Shown piece by piece: positions 1-7,816 of a stretch of 32,373 nucleotides of DNA. The notes under the pieces are model-generated. The model made no database searches. It was not told the DNA's origin and saw nothing but the letters and a program-made list of their open reading frames with translations. Position numbers and translations under genes: made by a program. Location of the stretch: positions 1 to 32,373 of the forward strand of contig JAQVQA010000006.1 of the NCBI GenBank assembly GCA_028701835.1, read 5' to 3'. The stretch is from Candidatus Iainarchaeum sp. Its GTDB lineage: Archaea > Iainarchaeota > Iainarchaeia > Iainarchaeales > JAAZKV01. Numbering within the stretch: the stretch's first letter is position 1; each line of letters begins with the position of its first letter.

Positions 1-117
1 CACCATAAAAATCATTATTTTTATCTACCTCAAAGTCCACTGACTTTTCGGACACCATAAAAATCATTATTTTTATCTACCTCAAAGTCCACTGACTTTT
101 CGGACACCATAAAAATA
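1..117. repeat. 52-bp tandem repeat with two hairpins per unit, at the window edge
   Basis: Two complete 52-bp units start at 1 and 53, and a third begins at 105 and breaks off near 117. The two full copies look identical. Each unit contains two short perfect inverted repeats with 4-base loops: ATAAAAAT/ATTTTTAT around CATT, and AAAGTC/GACTTT around CACT. The array reaches the first base, so its true length is unknown and it may continue upstream. It lies just beyond the rpl15e terminator. There are no spacers of variable sequence, so it is not CRISPR. Its role is unknown. Confidence 0.9.
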
Positions 118-143
118 AAAAAAATCACTGTGCTTCACACAGC
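108..143 (-). terminator. Hairpin plus T-run terminator after rpl15e
   Basis: On the minus strand, 23 bases after the rpl15e stop, an inverted repeat CTGTG/CACAG (128-132 with 138-142, 5-base loop) is followed by a T-rich run (complement of the A-rich stretch 110-125). The archaeal polymerase terminates at T-runs. The hairpin makes this resemble a bacterial intrinsic terminator. Confidence 0.55.
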
Positions 144-165
144 AATTCTTGTTTAAACTAATTAT

Positions 166-759
166 TTACCCAAAGTGCTTATCAAGAGCTTTCTTTGCTC
201 TTATCTTTCGCTTGTTCTTCAAGTTAGTAATTTTATTAGCTCCACCAGCAAAAGTCTTTCCTCTCTCTGCTCTACCTTGATGCCCATGAGCCAAGTACTT
301 TAAATTCTTGTCAGCCAAAATAGTTGAAGCACTCCTATCAGCCATAACTACTTCAAAATAATGCCACTTACCATCCTCAGCTATTTTATAAGAACCAAGT
401 GCTTCAGCATTTTCAAAATACTTTGAAACTTTCTCCTCAGCCATTGCCTGAGTACTAATTCTCCTTGATAATTTAGCTTGACCTTGTCTCTTTGGCCTTC
501 TTTTGTTTTTTGGTCTATGATGAGTACCAGTTCCTTTCCTAACCCTAGCTCTTGCAACAAAAATACCTTGCTTTGCTTTATACCCAACGCTTCTTGCACC
601 AACCAAATTAGTTGGCTTTTCTAACTTAATAACAGCTCTATCTTCTTTTCTAAACTCAATCCCTCTTTTTCTCATCAATCCAGAGTAATCATAATTGTCA
701 TCACTACTACCCTTCCACTCATTTTGAAACGTTTGTTTAATATATTTAGACGCACCCAT
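166..759 (-). CDS. rpl15e: 50S ribosomal protein L15e
   Basis: This is archaeal/eukaryotic large-subunit protein eL15, 197 aa, the usual family length. The N-terminus (MGASKYIKQTFQNEW), the basic segment with GTGTHHRPKNKRRPKRQ near residues 76-92, and the C-terminal HGHQGRAERGKTFAGG region are characteristic. It binds 23S rRNA. The ATG at 759 is preceded by GGTGA (768-772) at good spacing, and a TATA-like box lies at 803-812. The gene is monocistronic here, with a hairpin/T-run terminator downstream and divergent transcription toward the thiolase at 1049. The identification is firm. Confidence 0.95.
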   Translation of the reverse strand: MGASKYIKQTFQNEWKGSSDDNYDYSGLMRKRGIEFRKEDRAVIKLEKPTNLVGARSVGYKAKQGIFVARARVRKGTGTHHRPKNKRRPKRQGQAKLSRRISTQAMAEEKVSKYFENAEALGSYKIAEDGKWHYFEVVMADRSASTILADKNLKYLAHGHQGRAERGKTFAGGANKITNLKNKRKIRAKKALDKHFG

Positions 760-802
760 TATAAATTCACCAAAGCTAATAAAAAGAATTCCTTAAAAAA
801 GC

Positions 803-812
803 ATTTATAAAG
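803..812 (-). promoter_or_regulatory. TATA box for rpl15e
   Basis: CTTTATAAAT on the minus strand lies about 45 bases before the rpl15e ATG. A start about 25 bases downstream would give a short leader holding the GGTGA Shine-Dalgarno site. Confidence 0.5.
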
Positions 813-842
813 CTAACTACTAAACGAATTTTTTGCTTTTTA

Positions 843-985
843 CTACCCCCTCCACTAACTAAAGTAAGTGGTTTACCCCCAAATGCAAAAGAATTTCCCA
901 CAAAACAACACAATGCAACAAATGGTTCATTTACCCCCTAAAAGAATGAGTAGTTTTCGCTAACATTTCTTAAAAGTTGAATAAG
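843..985 (+). promoter_or_regulatory. Leader element copy A, upstream of the TtuA-like gene
   Basis: This stretch is related along its length to 8369-8509 in front of the ThiI-type gene. The best block (928-984 against 8454-8508) has about 47 identical positions in 58 aligned columns by hand. The left ends also match: CTACCCCCTCCACTAACTAAA against CTGCCCCCTTTACCAACTAAA with four differences. Near the right end a hairpin, AAC.TTT/AAA.GTT with a 3-base loop, is kept in both copies (962-978 here, one A-A mismatch). Copy A also has a local CCACT/AGTGG inverted repeat at 852-871. It could be a promoter plus regulatory leader or a small RNA family, and the sequence does not decide which. Confidence 0.6.
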
Positions 986-1048
986 AAAAAAAAACCAAAA
1001 AAAGCTTTTTAGACTAATACTTAAAACTTTTGAATAACTAAATTAATT

Positions 1049-2110
1049 ATGCAAAAACAAGGCAAAAAGAACCCAAAAACCTGTGAACAATGCACAAAAA
1101 AAACTAGTGTTACATTACCTTACGGCCCACACTATTTTTGTGAAAAACACTTCACGAAATTCTTTGAGAATAGATTCAAAAAAACTATTAGAAAATACAA
1201 TTTATTTAAACCAAAAGAAAAGTTATTAATTGCATTAAGTGGCGGAAAAGATTCCTGCGTATTACTATACTTGATCACAAAATACTATTCAAAAAGCAAT
1301 TCTATCCAAGCATTGATAATAGACGAAGGTGTAAAAGGATATAGAGAAAAAGCAATCAATGTTGCAAAAGAATTATGTTCAAAACTCAACGTGAATTACC
1401 TCGTAGTCAAATTCAAAAAAGAGTTTGGGTTAACAAATGATAAATTAATGCCCTTAGTTTTATCAAACCCAACTCTTGGAGGAACATGTGCTTTTTGTGG
1501 AACAATGAGAAGAAACCTAATGAACAAATATGCAAAAAAATTAAGAGCAGATAAACTACTTACAGGACACAATTTGGATGATGAAGTACAAAGCTTTGTA
1601 ATGAATGTTTTTAACAATGATTTTAAAAGACTCAAAAGAATGAATGCAACAAGCGGAATAATTGATTATGAAGGATTTGTTAAAAGAATAAAACCACTTT
1701 ATGAGACCCCTGAAAAAGAAATAATAACATACGCCGCAATTAATGAAATAAAACATTACTCACAAGAATGCTGTCCATATTCTTGGACTGCAAAAAGAAA
1801 CGAATACCGCGAAATGCTAAACACTTTTGAGAACCGATTCCCAGGCACAGAATACTCTATATTAAGATTTTTTGAAAATCTAAAACCTTATTTAAAGTCA
1901 AATAAAAATAGTGAAAATAAAATAATTCACTCTCTTCACGAATGCAAAAATTGTAAAGAACCAACTGAAAAAGATTATTGCAAAACTTGCGAAATGATTC
2001 AACGAATAAAAAAAGAAGAAATGAAAACAAAAAACAAAAAAGAAGAAAAAGATTTAACTCACTTAAATAAATACAATAAAAAACTTACTTGTAAAACTAC
2101 AAAAAATTAA
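1049..2110 (+). CDS. TtuA/Ncs6-family tRNA 2-thiouridine synthase
   Basis: A PP-loop ATPase that adenylates a uridine in tRNA before sulfur insertion, 353 aa. In order: an N-terminal metal site Cys12-x2-Cys15 ... Cys31-x2-His34 (the usual final Cys is His); PP-loop SGGKDS at 64-69; CAFCGTMRR with Cys147 and Cys150; GHNLDDEVQ near 173-181; Cys241/Cys242, which with Cys147/150 matches the [4Fe-4S] site of TtuA/TtcA enzymes; and a C-terminal four-Cys zinc ribbon (CKNC ... CKTC). A lysine-rich tail makes it longer than the roughly 310-residue norm. Whether it acts on U54 (TtuA) or U34 (Ncs6) cannot be told from sequence alone, so no symbol is given. No Shine-Dalgarno site is visible. The gene follows leader element A and converges on the coiled-coil gene. 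Confidence 0.88.
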   Translation: MQKQGKKNPKTCEQCTKKTSVTLPYGPHYFCEKHFTKFFENRFKKTIRKYNLFKPKEKLLIALSGGKDSCVLLYLITKYYSKSNSIQALIIDEGVKGYREKAINVAKELCSKLNVNYLVVKFKKEFGLTNDKLMPLVLSNPTLGGTCAFCGTMRRNLMNKYAKKLRADKLLTGHNLDDEVQSFVMNVFNNDFKRLKRMNATSGIIDYEGFVKRIKPLYETPEKEIITYAAINEIKHYSQECCPYSWTAKRNEYREMLNTFENRFPGTEYSILRFFENLKPYLKSNKNSENKIIHSLHECKNCKEPTEKDYCKTCEMIQRIKKEEMKTKNKKEEKDLTHLNKYNKKLTCKTTKN

Positions 2111-2119
2111 TGATTTTTA

Positions 2120-3856
2120 TTAATTGCTCTTACTTAACACATTCTCCATTATTTGAGTGAATTGCTTTTCAAATTTAGTTAGTTCCTCCATTTTTGCGTC
2201 AATTGCAAGTGTTTTCTCTTCAAGAGTTTTTTGAGCAAATTCATTCTTTTTGTTTAACTCTTCGATTGAGGAATTTATTTGAGATAAACTCTTTTGCATA
2301 TTATCAATAAACTCTACCCTAAATTTTTCGAGCGTTTTTATTTTATCATCTAATAATTCAGGAGAAATTCTTTTATTAGTAGCTTGAAGTTTATTTAACT
2401 CGACTTCAAGTTTTCCAATCAATTCATCAGCCCGCGTAATAGCAATCTGTTCTATTTTTTGTTCTGCTTGAGAAAGCATTCCTTCAGCAATATTTTTTTC
2501 TAATTCAAGCGTCTTATTTACTCTAACATCCATTTGATTTAATTGATTTGAAGCCGAATCCAAAAAAGCTTGAGCTTGGGATTTAGTCTTAATCATTTCT
2601 GAATTAACTTCAATAAGCAACTGTGCTTTTGTTTTCTTTGCATCTTCCAAAGCAGATTTAATTCCAATAATTGATTCTTGTTGCTGTTTTTTTATTTCAT
2701 CCATTAGCTTAAGATTTTCTAAAAGATGTTTATTGTATTGTTTTAATTCAGCAATTTTCGAATCAATTATAAAAGTTATTTCTTTTTGTTTCTGTTCAAG
2801 AACCTCTTTATTACTTGAAATCAAAAGCTCTTTTTGAGAATCCATTAGAACCTTCATTTGATACAATTCTTTTCTCAATGCTTCATCCACACTTTGATTA
2901 ATCTTTAAATCAACTTCTTCTTTGAGTTGCTTCATCTCCGCTAATTTAGTATTAACTGCAACTACAATTCCTTTTTTCCAAAGTTCCTCAAAACCGGTAG
3001 AAGGTTTCACAAAATCATTTTTTGAATAAAAAGATTTTTCAGAATATTCTTCTTGATTATTTTTAATCCCCAAATTAATAGAACTTTTATCACTACTTTT
3101 TTCTAAATTAGACTTATTTTCCGAAAAATTAATTGACGCACTTTTTTTCGGATAAGAATTATCTAAATTAATTGAAGAAAAATCATTTTTATTAGGCAAA
3201 CTTTTGGCATCAATTTCTTTTGAAGAAGATTGATTCACAGAGTCCAAAACTCTCTTTGAACTCTCTTCAAAGTCAATTACTCCCTCACTACTAGCACTAC
3301 TAACAGGCTTTTTATTCAATAAATCATCTTTTTTTGCATTATCAGAATTAGTTTTAGTACCCTCACTTAAAACACTTGTTTCTTTAATTTCATTCCCATT
3401 TATTTTTAATGATTGGTTTGCAACATCACCAACCATTTTTTCACTAGATTCTTGAGTTGATTCTAGTTCTTGAGTTGATTCTAGTTCTTGAGTTGATTCT
3501 AGTTCTTGAGTTGATTCTAGTTCTTGAGTTGATACCCCCTTATGATTTTTTTTAACAAAAGGAATTTGCGAAATCACTTGATCATTCATACTCAATTTTT
3601 TTACAGTATCATCAAAAACTTCTTTTGAAGAAGATTTTGTTTTAAAATTAGTTTGATTTTCATTAACAATATTTTCTTGTTGAACATCTTCTTTTTTAAT
3701 AAAAGAAGTATTAATTTCTTTAGCTTCTTTGATCAATTCAATTGCTTCTTCCTTACTTAATCCGACATCAGACAAATTTTCCATTATTTCGCTATCAGAG
3801 ACATTCAAAGACAGCAACTTTTTAATGGACTCAATTACTAACTGACGCTTATCCAT
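2120..3856 (-). CDS. Large coiled-coil protein with N-terminal UBA-like helices
   Basis: The 578-aa protein matches no family I can name. Residues 1-50 form a short helical region with a UBA/CUE-like pattern (LNVSDSEIMENL, VGLSKEEAIELI). Residues 50-290 are Ser/Asn/Lys-rich and probably disordered, and contain five tandem STQELE-type hexapeptides near 112-140 encoded by an 18-bp DNA repeat. Residues about 295-575 are Glu/Lys/Gln-rich with heptad-like spacing, so probably a long coiled coil. There is no signal peptide, membrane segment or ATPase motif, so it is not an SMC protein. It is the last minus-strand gene before the convergent thiolase and lies 156 bp beyond the Sm-like gene. A scaffold or filament partner of the nearby MinD/roadblock genes is only an inference. 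Confidence 0.75.
   Translation of the reverse strand: MDKRQLVIESIKKLLSLNVSDSEIMENLSDVGLSKEEAIELIKEAKEINTSFIKKEDVQQENIVNENQTNFKTKSSSKEVFDDTVKKLSMNDQVISQIPFVKKNHKGVSTQELESTQELESTQELESTQELESTQESSEKMVGDVANQSLKINGNEIKETSVLSEGTKTNSDNAKKDDLLNKKPVSSASSEGVIDFEESSKRVLDSVNQSSSKEIDAKSLPNKNDFSSINLDNSYPKKSASINFSENKSNLEKSSDKSSINLGIKNNQEEYSEKSFYSKNDFVKPSTGFEELWKKGIVVAVNTKLAEMKQLKEEVDLKINQSVDEALRKELYQMKVLMDSQKELLISSNKEVLEQKQKEITFIIDSKIAELKQYNKHLLENLKLMDEIKKQQQESIIGIKSALEDAKKTKAQLLIEVNSEMIKTKSQAQAFLDSASNQLNQMDVRVNKTLELEKNIAEGMLSQAEQKIEQIAITRADELIGKLEVELNKLQATNKRISPELLDDKIKTLEKFRVEFIDNMQKSLSQINSSIEELNKKNEFAQKTLEEKTLAIDAKMEELTKFEKQFTQIMENVLSKSN
3449..3534 (-). repeat. 18-bp coding minisatellite
   Basis: Four exact copies of TTCTTGAGTTGATTCTAG (plus-strand reading) start at 3449, 3467, 3485 and 3503, with 14 bases of a fifth from 3521. 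They encode the repeated STQELE hexapeptide in the disordered part of the coiled-coil protein. The copies are identical at DNA level, which points to recent expansion by slippage. Copy number probably varies between strains. Confidence 0.93.
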
Positions 3857-4012
3857 AAAACCACAAAATTTAGTACAAATATCAAACTATCTTGTTTTTT
3901 CTTAAATAAAAAGGTTTTTATCAAAAAAAATTAGAATAAGAAATGAACAAAAAATAATTTTCTTAAATAAAATAAGAAAAAAATTTTTTGTTAGATTAAA
4001 AAATTCTTTTTA

Positions 4013-4231
4013 TTATGGAGAAACTAATATTACACTGTCCCCTCTAACAAGAACCGCACCATATTTAGTTTTAATTTCCCCTTCAACTATTTGTGAAGCA
4101 TTTTCTAAATGAAGATTCATGTGAATATCAAAAGCTTTCAATACCCCTCTAACTTGATTATTCCCTTTTAAAACAACCAATACTTCTTTATTCACTGCCT
4201 CATTTAAAAGATCAAATGGCCTATTACTCAT
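4013..4231 (-). CDS. Sm-like RNA-binding protein (SmAP/Lsm)
   Basis: A small archaeal Sm protein of 72 aa that forms a heptameric RNA-binding ring. The Sm1 motif lies in the VLVVLKGNNQVRGVLKAFD segment followed by HMNLHLENA; Sm2 is YGAVLVRGDSVILVSP, with Ser replacing the usual Asn after RGD. The reading frame extends to a GTG at 4246, but the ATG at 4231 (MSNRPFDLL, the typical archaeal start) has a strong GAGGTG site at 4239-4244 with a 7-base spacer. That Shine-Dalgarno site overlaps the minD stop codon, so the pair is probably translationally coupled. Confidence 0.92.
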   Translation of the reverse strand: MSNRPFDLLNEAVNKEVLVVLKGNNQVRGVLKAFDIHMNLHLENASQIVEGEIKTKYGAVLVRGDSVILVSP

Positions 4232-4242
4232 TTCTAAACACC

Positions 4243-5028
4243 TCACTTCCTTTTGAAGAATGAAAATAATTTCTCCAAAAAACCAACTTTCTTTGCCTCT
4301 TGTGTTTGAGGCATTTTTACTCCAGTGAATCTTGAAGCTATTTTTGATATTTCTTGCGAAGCAGGAGAAGAAGGTTTTCGTATTATAACCGGTGCAATTT
4401 TTTCTTGCATGAAACTCTTCCTCACTTCAGGGTCATAAGGCACGCTACCATAAGAAGGCAATTCAAGCATATCCGAAATATCTTTTTTTGAAATTTCGCC
4501 CTTTTCATTCATAACAAAATTAATAACTACTCCAATAACTTTCGAACCAAGTCTTTGAGCAACAATCTTTGTTTTTAATGCATCAGCAATAGCAGGCGAA
4601 GTGGGCATTGTTACAAGAAGCGTTTCTTGGGCAGAACTCAAAGCAGAAAGAACATTTTTTTCTATCCCCGCAGCAACATCAAGTAAAATATAATCATATT
4701 GATCAGTTAACTGCGAAACTATGCTAGTTAACCTCTCACTATCAACCCGCTTATAATTATCAAGACTCAAACCAGATGGAATAAACCTAACTCCCTCTGG
4801 ACCATCATAAATAGAATCTTGAACTTGTGCTTCTCCCAAGAGAACATCATGAAGAGTAATTGGAGAAGATTGCATTCCAAGAATTAAAGATAAATTAGCC
4901 ATTGCAACATCAGCATCAATTAACAAAACTTTTTGCCCCATTTTTGCTAAAGCAATCCCCAAATTAGCTGTTATGGTTGTTTTACCAGTACCTCCTTTTC
5001 CAGAAGCAATTGCAATTACTCTACTCAT
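4243..5028 (-). CDS. minD: MinD-type ParA/MinD ATPase with C-terminal membrane-targeting helix
   Basis: A deviant-Walker ATPase of the SIMIBI class, 261 aa. It has GKGGTGKTT at residues 10-18, the switch/Walker A' region LIDADVAMANLSLILG, and Walker B-like YILLDVAAG. The last residues, VGFLEKLFSFFKRK, form an amphipathic basic-hydrophobic helix like the MinD membrane-targeting sequence, so ATP-dependent membrane binding is likely. The frame extends to a GTG at 5037, but the ATG at 5028 starts the canonical MSRVIAIASGKGG sequence. No MinE or MinC is present, as is normal for archaea. Neighbours are a roadblock-like gene upstream and a coupled Sm-like gene downstream. The ATPase class is certain, the MinD assignment good, and the cellular role open. 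Confidence 0.88.
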   Translation of the reverse strand: MSRVIAIASGKGGTGKTTITANLGIALAKMGQKVLLIDADVAMANLSLILGMQSSPITLHDVLLGEAQVQDSIYDGPEGVRFIPSGLSLDNYKRVDSERLTSIVSQLTDQYDYILLDVAAGIEKNVLSALSSAQETLLVTMPTSPAIADALKTKIVAQRLGSKVIGVVINFVMNEKGEISKKDISDMLELPSYGSVPYDPEVRKSFMQEKIAPVIIRKPSSPASQEISKIASRFTGVKMPQTQEAKKVGFLEKLFSFFKRK

Positions 5029-5137
5029 AAAAAACACTTATTAAACGAAATAATTAACTTTAAACAAAATAAAAAACTACTCTTTTTATGAAAAAACCTT
5101 TTTTTTGAAAATAAAAACTTTTTTATATTAAAAAAAA

Positions 5138-5617
5138 TTAAGCAACTTGAGTTAACTTTTTTCTATCCCCCGCGGTTTTATTCAAACTAAGCAAAGATTC
5201 AAGTTCAATTGAAAGTGCCCTTAATTCAATATTAGATAACTCCGAACCCGCTTTAACTATAAAAACTTTTTTGTTAAGAGAAAATAACATAAACCAACCA
5301 TCATTTCTTTTTATTAAAACAGACTCCGAATCAGGCAATTCACTCTTAATATAAGAAAGCATTGCAGTACCCATTATCCCGTCTGTATGACCATTACCCT
5401 CACTTGAAACAACAATGCTTCCATCAAGATTAGTAACCAAAAAAGAATCTACTAAATGCTTCTTCTTCAAAATACTCAAATTTTCCTCAAAATTCTGTGA
5501 ATAAACATATTTGTGTTTTGATAAAAAATCTTTTAAAAATTCTATTTGAACTATAGGACTAGAAGTATCATCATCTAATACTCCTCGTGCAAAATTTTTT
5601 AGTATTTTAAAAACCAA
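5138..5617 (-). CDS. Roadblock/LC7-like domain protein
   Basis: A 159-aa protein. Residues about 55-140 fit the roadblock/LC7 fold: a strand pair with VTNLDGSIVVSSEG, a helix with MGTAMLSYIKSEL, then strands with VLIKRNDGWFMLFSLNKKVFIVKAG and a final amphipathic helix. In other systems such domains (for example MglB) regulate small GTPases or act in polarity and motility. No GTPase is nearby here; the closest NTPase is the MinD protein downstream. The start is TTG, supported by GGTGAG at 5623-5628 with a 5-base spacer. It follows the DUF2226-like gene by only 25 bp and is probably co-transcribed. The family is assigned by fold pattern, not by an invariant motif. Confidence 0.62.
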   Translation of the reverse strand: MVFKILKNFARGVLDDDTSSPIVQIEFLKDFLSKHKYVYSQNFEENLSILKKKHLVDSFLVTNLDGSIVVSSEGNGHTDGIMGTAMLSYIKSELPDSESVLIKRNDGWFMLFSLNKKVFIVKAGSELSNIELRALSIELESLLSLNKTAGDRKKLTQVA

Positions 5618-5642
5618 TTAAACTCACCAAGACTAAATTAAT

Positions 5643-6092
5643 TTATTTTAATTCACTCAATCCATACACTTCAAGAGGGCTCTTAGAATCAAGTAATTTC
5701 TCGAATTTGACCGAGAATACAGACGGAATGCTCTTTGGAAGCTCTTTTAAATCTATTTTATTAACCAAAAGTTTTTCATCAAACGCGGTTATTAAATCCA
5801 CTTGTGAACGAGTTAATTCAACTAAATGAAAAAAACCTTTTCCTTTTGTTTGATTAAAAAAAAATTCAAGTGCATCATTTCCTTTAAGAGTTCGTTCAAC
5901 AGCCAAGCATTCTACAATACAACCAATAATTAATCCACTCTTAAAAAAAATTATCCCCTCTTCAACAAAATTGCCTTTAACTGAGAGAATTAAATAACCA
6001 TTAAAAGCTTTTGAGGATAAATCTTGCGCCATTGAAACAAAATCAATTGGAATACTACCCTTACCCAAAATATCTCCTACAGGAAAATTCAA
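5643..6092 (-). CDS. DUF2226/DUF4388 (PATAN)-like protein
   Basis: A 149-aa soluble protein. Its central pattern, NGYLILSVKGN, then EEGIIFFKSGLIIGC, then LKGNDALEFFF and G.FHLVELTRSQVDLI, resembles the archaeal DUF2226 family and the bacterial PATAN/DUF4388 domain. Both are of uncertain function, and the bacterial domain is often found with signalling and motility genes. The start is taken as TTG with GGTGAT immediately upstream; the spacing is short and no other in-frame start is visible nearby. It lies 25 bp from the roadblock-like gene, and bacterial PATAN and roadblock proteins also co-occur. The family call is made from memory of the pattern and is moderate. Confidence 0.5.
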   Translation of the reverse strand: MNFPVGDILGKGSIPIDFVSMAQDLSSKAFNGYLILSVKGNFVEEGIIFFKSGLIIGCIVECLAVERTLKGNDALEFFFNQTKGKGFFHLVELTRSQVDLITAFDEKLLVNKIDLKELPKSIPSVFSVKFEKLLDSKSPLEVYGLSELK

Positions 6093-6238
6093 ACCATCAC
6101 CAACTAAACAAAAAAACTTAACAGAATAAGAAATAACTAGTACTTAAAAATAACTAATCCCAAAATAATATAATTTTTTAACAAAAAAAATAATAATTCT
6201 TATCGTAAAGATATTATGAGAATAAACTATTTTTTGTT

Positions 6239-6826
6239 TTAAGATTTACTCTCTTTTTTTTCATCAACTTTTGGTTGAACAGTTACTAGTTTTTGATTCA
6301 AATTAGTAGTTGTTCTTGGTGAATCTTTTTTGTGATCAATTTTATCATTTTTTGACTCAACTTTTTTCCCTTTCAAAAAAACAACTTTATCAGCAGTGTT
6401 TTTTAGAGCCGCAGCACTCATTTCTTCAGCAACTAGCGCAACAGTTTCCTTACCATGCTCTTTGGCTTTAATTAAAGCAGGTAAAAAATCACTATCCCTA
6501 GTAGCAAATATAATGACATCAATATTTGAATTAAATGCAACTTCAGTAGCATCACAAGCCATTACAACATCCACGTCAGTAGCAGAAATTATTGGGGAAA
6601 AACCTTGATTAACAGTTGCTTCAACTAATTTATCCGAAGCAAATTGATTAAGATAAACTCGCCCAATCTTAATTGAACCAAATTTTTGCGCCTCTTTTTT
6701 AATTGAATCAATATCAATACCAAATTCTTTTCTTAACAAATTTGGCCCGTCCACAAAAACAGCTACTCTTCTAGAACGTGCGTTAAACCAAGAATTAAAC
6801 CATTTTTTTAATGAACTCACAGCCAC
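6239..6826 (-). CDS. NYN/PIN-like nuclease domain protein (LabA/DUF88 type)
   Basis: A 195-aa protein with a NYN (PIN-like) fold, usually a metal-dependent RNase. The acidic residues are in place: Asp26 in FVDGPN, Asp84/Asp86 in SATDVDVVMACDA, Asp111/Asp113 in FATRDSDFLPAL. The C-terminal 45 residues are a Lys/Asp/Ser-rich tail. The N-terminus (SSLKKWFNSWFNARSRR) is amphipathic and basic, which could mean membrane or nucleic-acid contact. The start is GTG at 6826; a GTG two codons later is an alternative. It is the first gene of the minus-strand block, separated from the DUF2226-like gene by 146 bp, so probably transcribed on its own. Its substrate is unknown. Confidence 0.82.
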   Translation of the reverse strand: MAVSSLKKWFNSWFNARSRRVAVFVDGPNLLRKEFGIDIDSIKKEAQKFGSIKIGRVYLNQFASDKLVEATVNQGFSPIISATDVDVVMACDATEVAFNSNIDVIIFATRDSDFLPALIKAKEHGKETVALVAEEMSAAALKNTADKVVFLKGKKVESKNDKIDHKKDSPRTTTNLNQKLVTVQPKVDEKKESKS

Positions 6827-6894
6827 TCAACTCAATTATTTATTAATTACTAGAAAAGCCACTAATAAAAAAACTTCTCTAAAATGAATTTAGT

Positions 6895-7617
6895 ATGAAC
6901 CCCTTAAAAACCCTTCAAAACGAGTTAAAACTCGAGAAAAATGAGGAAAAAAGAGTGATTCTTCAAAGATTCTTCAAAACTAAAAAAGGAGATTATGCAG
7001 AAGGGGATTTGTTTTATGGAATAATTGTCCCAAAAATAAGAGAAAAAGCAAAAAAGTACACAAAAAAAATGAATCTAAAACAAATTGAAGAATTGCTTCA
7101 CTCAAAAATACACGAAGAGCGTTTATGCGCATTACTTATTTTAATTGAACAATTCAAAGACAAAAACTCTAACACAAAAAATAAAAAAGAGATTTATGAA
7201 TTATACTTGAATAATACTAAATCCATTAACAATTGGGATTTAGTTGATTTAAGCGCCCAACACATTGTCGGAAACTATTTATTTGAAAATAGAAACAAAG
7301 TTAGTATTTTAAAAAAAATGGCAAAATCAGATTTTCTTTGGGACAGAAGAATTGCAATAATTTCTACATTTTATTTTATTCACAGAAAAGACTTCGAACA
7401 CACTTTAAAATTAGCAAAAATACTTCTACACGACGAACATGATCTAATGCAAAAAGCAGTTGGGTGGATGTTACGCGAAATAGGTAAAAGAGATTTAAGA
7501 GTTGAAGAAAATTTTTTAAAAGAAAATTATAAAGTAATGCCAAGAACAATGTTAAGATATGCTATTGAAAAATTTCCTGAGAAAAAAAGACAAAATTATT
7601 TGAAAGGAAAGATTTAA
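6895..7617 (+). CDS. AlkD-like DNA alkylation repair protein
   Basis: A 240-aa all-helical HEAT-like protein of the DNA alkylation repair (AlkD) family, glycosylases that remove bulky or cationic alkylated bases such as 3- and 7-methylpurines. Recognisable parts are the N-terminal YAEGDLFYGIIVPKIREKAKKY, central NNWDLVDLSAQHIVGNYL with the conserved Trp-Asp, FLWDRRIAIIS, and the C-terminal DLMQKAVGWMLREIGKRD and MPRTMLRYAIEKF. The length is normal for the family. No Shine-Dalgarno site is seen before the ATG. It lies divergently from the NYN gene with 68 bp between them. Confidence 0.85.
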   Translation: MNPLKTLQNELKLEKNEEKRVILQRFFKTKKGDYAEGDLFYGIIVPKIREKAKKYTKKMNLKQIEELLHSKIHEERLCALLILIEQFKDKNSNTKNKKEIYELYLNNTKSINNWDLVDLSAQHIVGNYLFENRNKVSILKKMAKSDFLWDRRIAIISTFYFIHRKDFEHTLKLAKILLHDEHDLMQKAVGWMLREIGKRDLRVEENFLKENYKVMPRTMLRYAIEKFPEKKRQNYLKGKI

Positions 7618-7816
7618 ACAAATTACCAAAAAATATTTTTCCCCAAAGCATAAAAGTAATAACTTGTTTTAATGAAAACAAATTTACAAAAGAATAAATC
7701 TAATAAAAAAAAGTTTTTTTTTAAAACCCGTGAGGTTTTTAAACCAATTCACCCAAGTTTTCATTAATTGTTGCAATAAAAATAGCAATATGAAAAATAA
7801 AAAAGGTGTAGTATAA

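Noticed and set aside
1-117. Possible CRISPR array
   Set aside because: The 52-bp units are contiguous tandem copies without variable spacers, and no cas gene is in the window.
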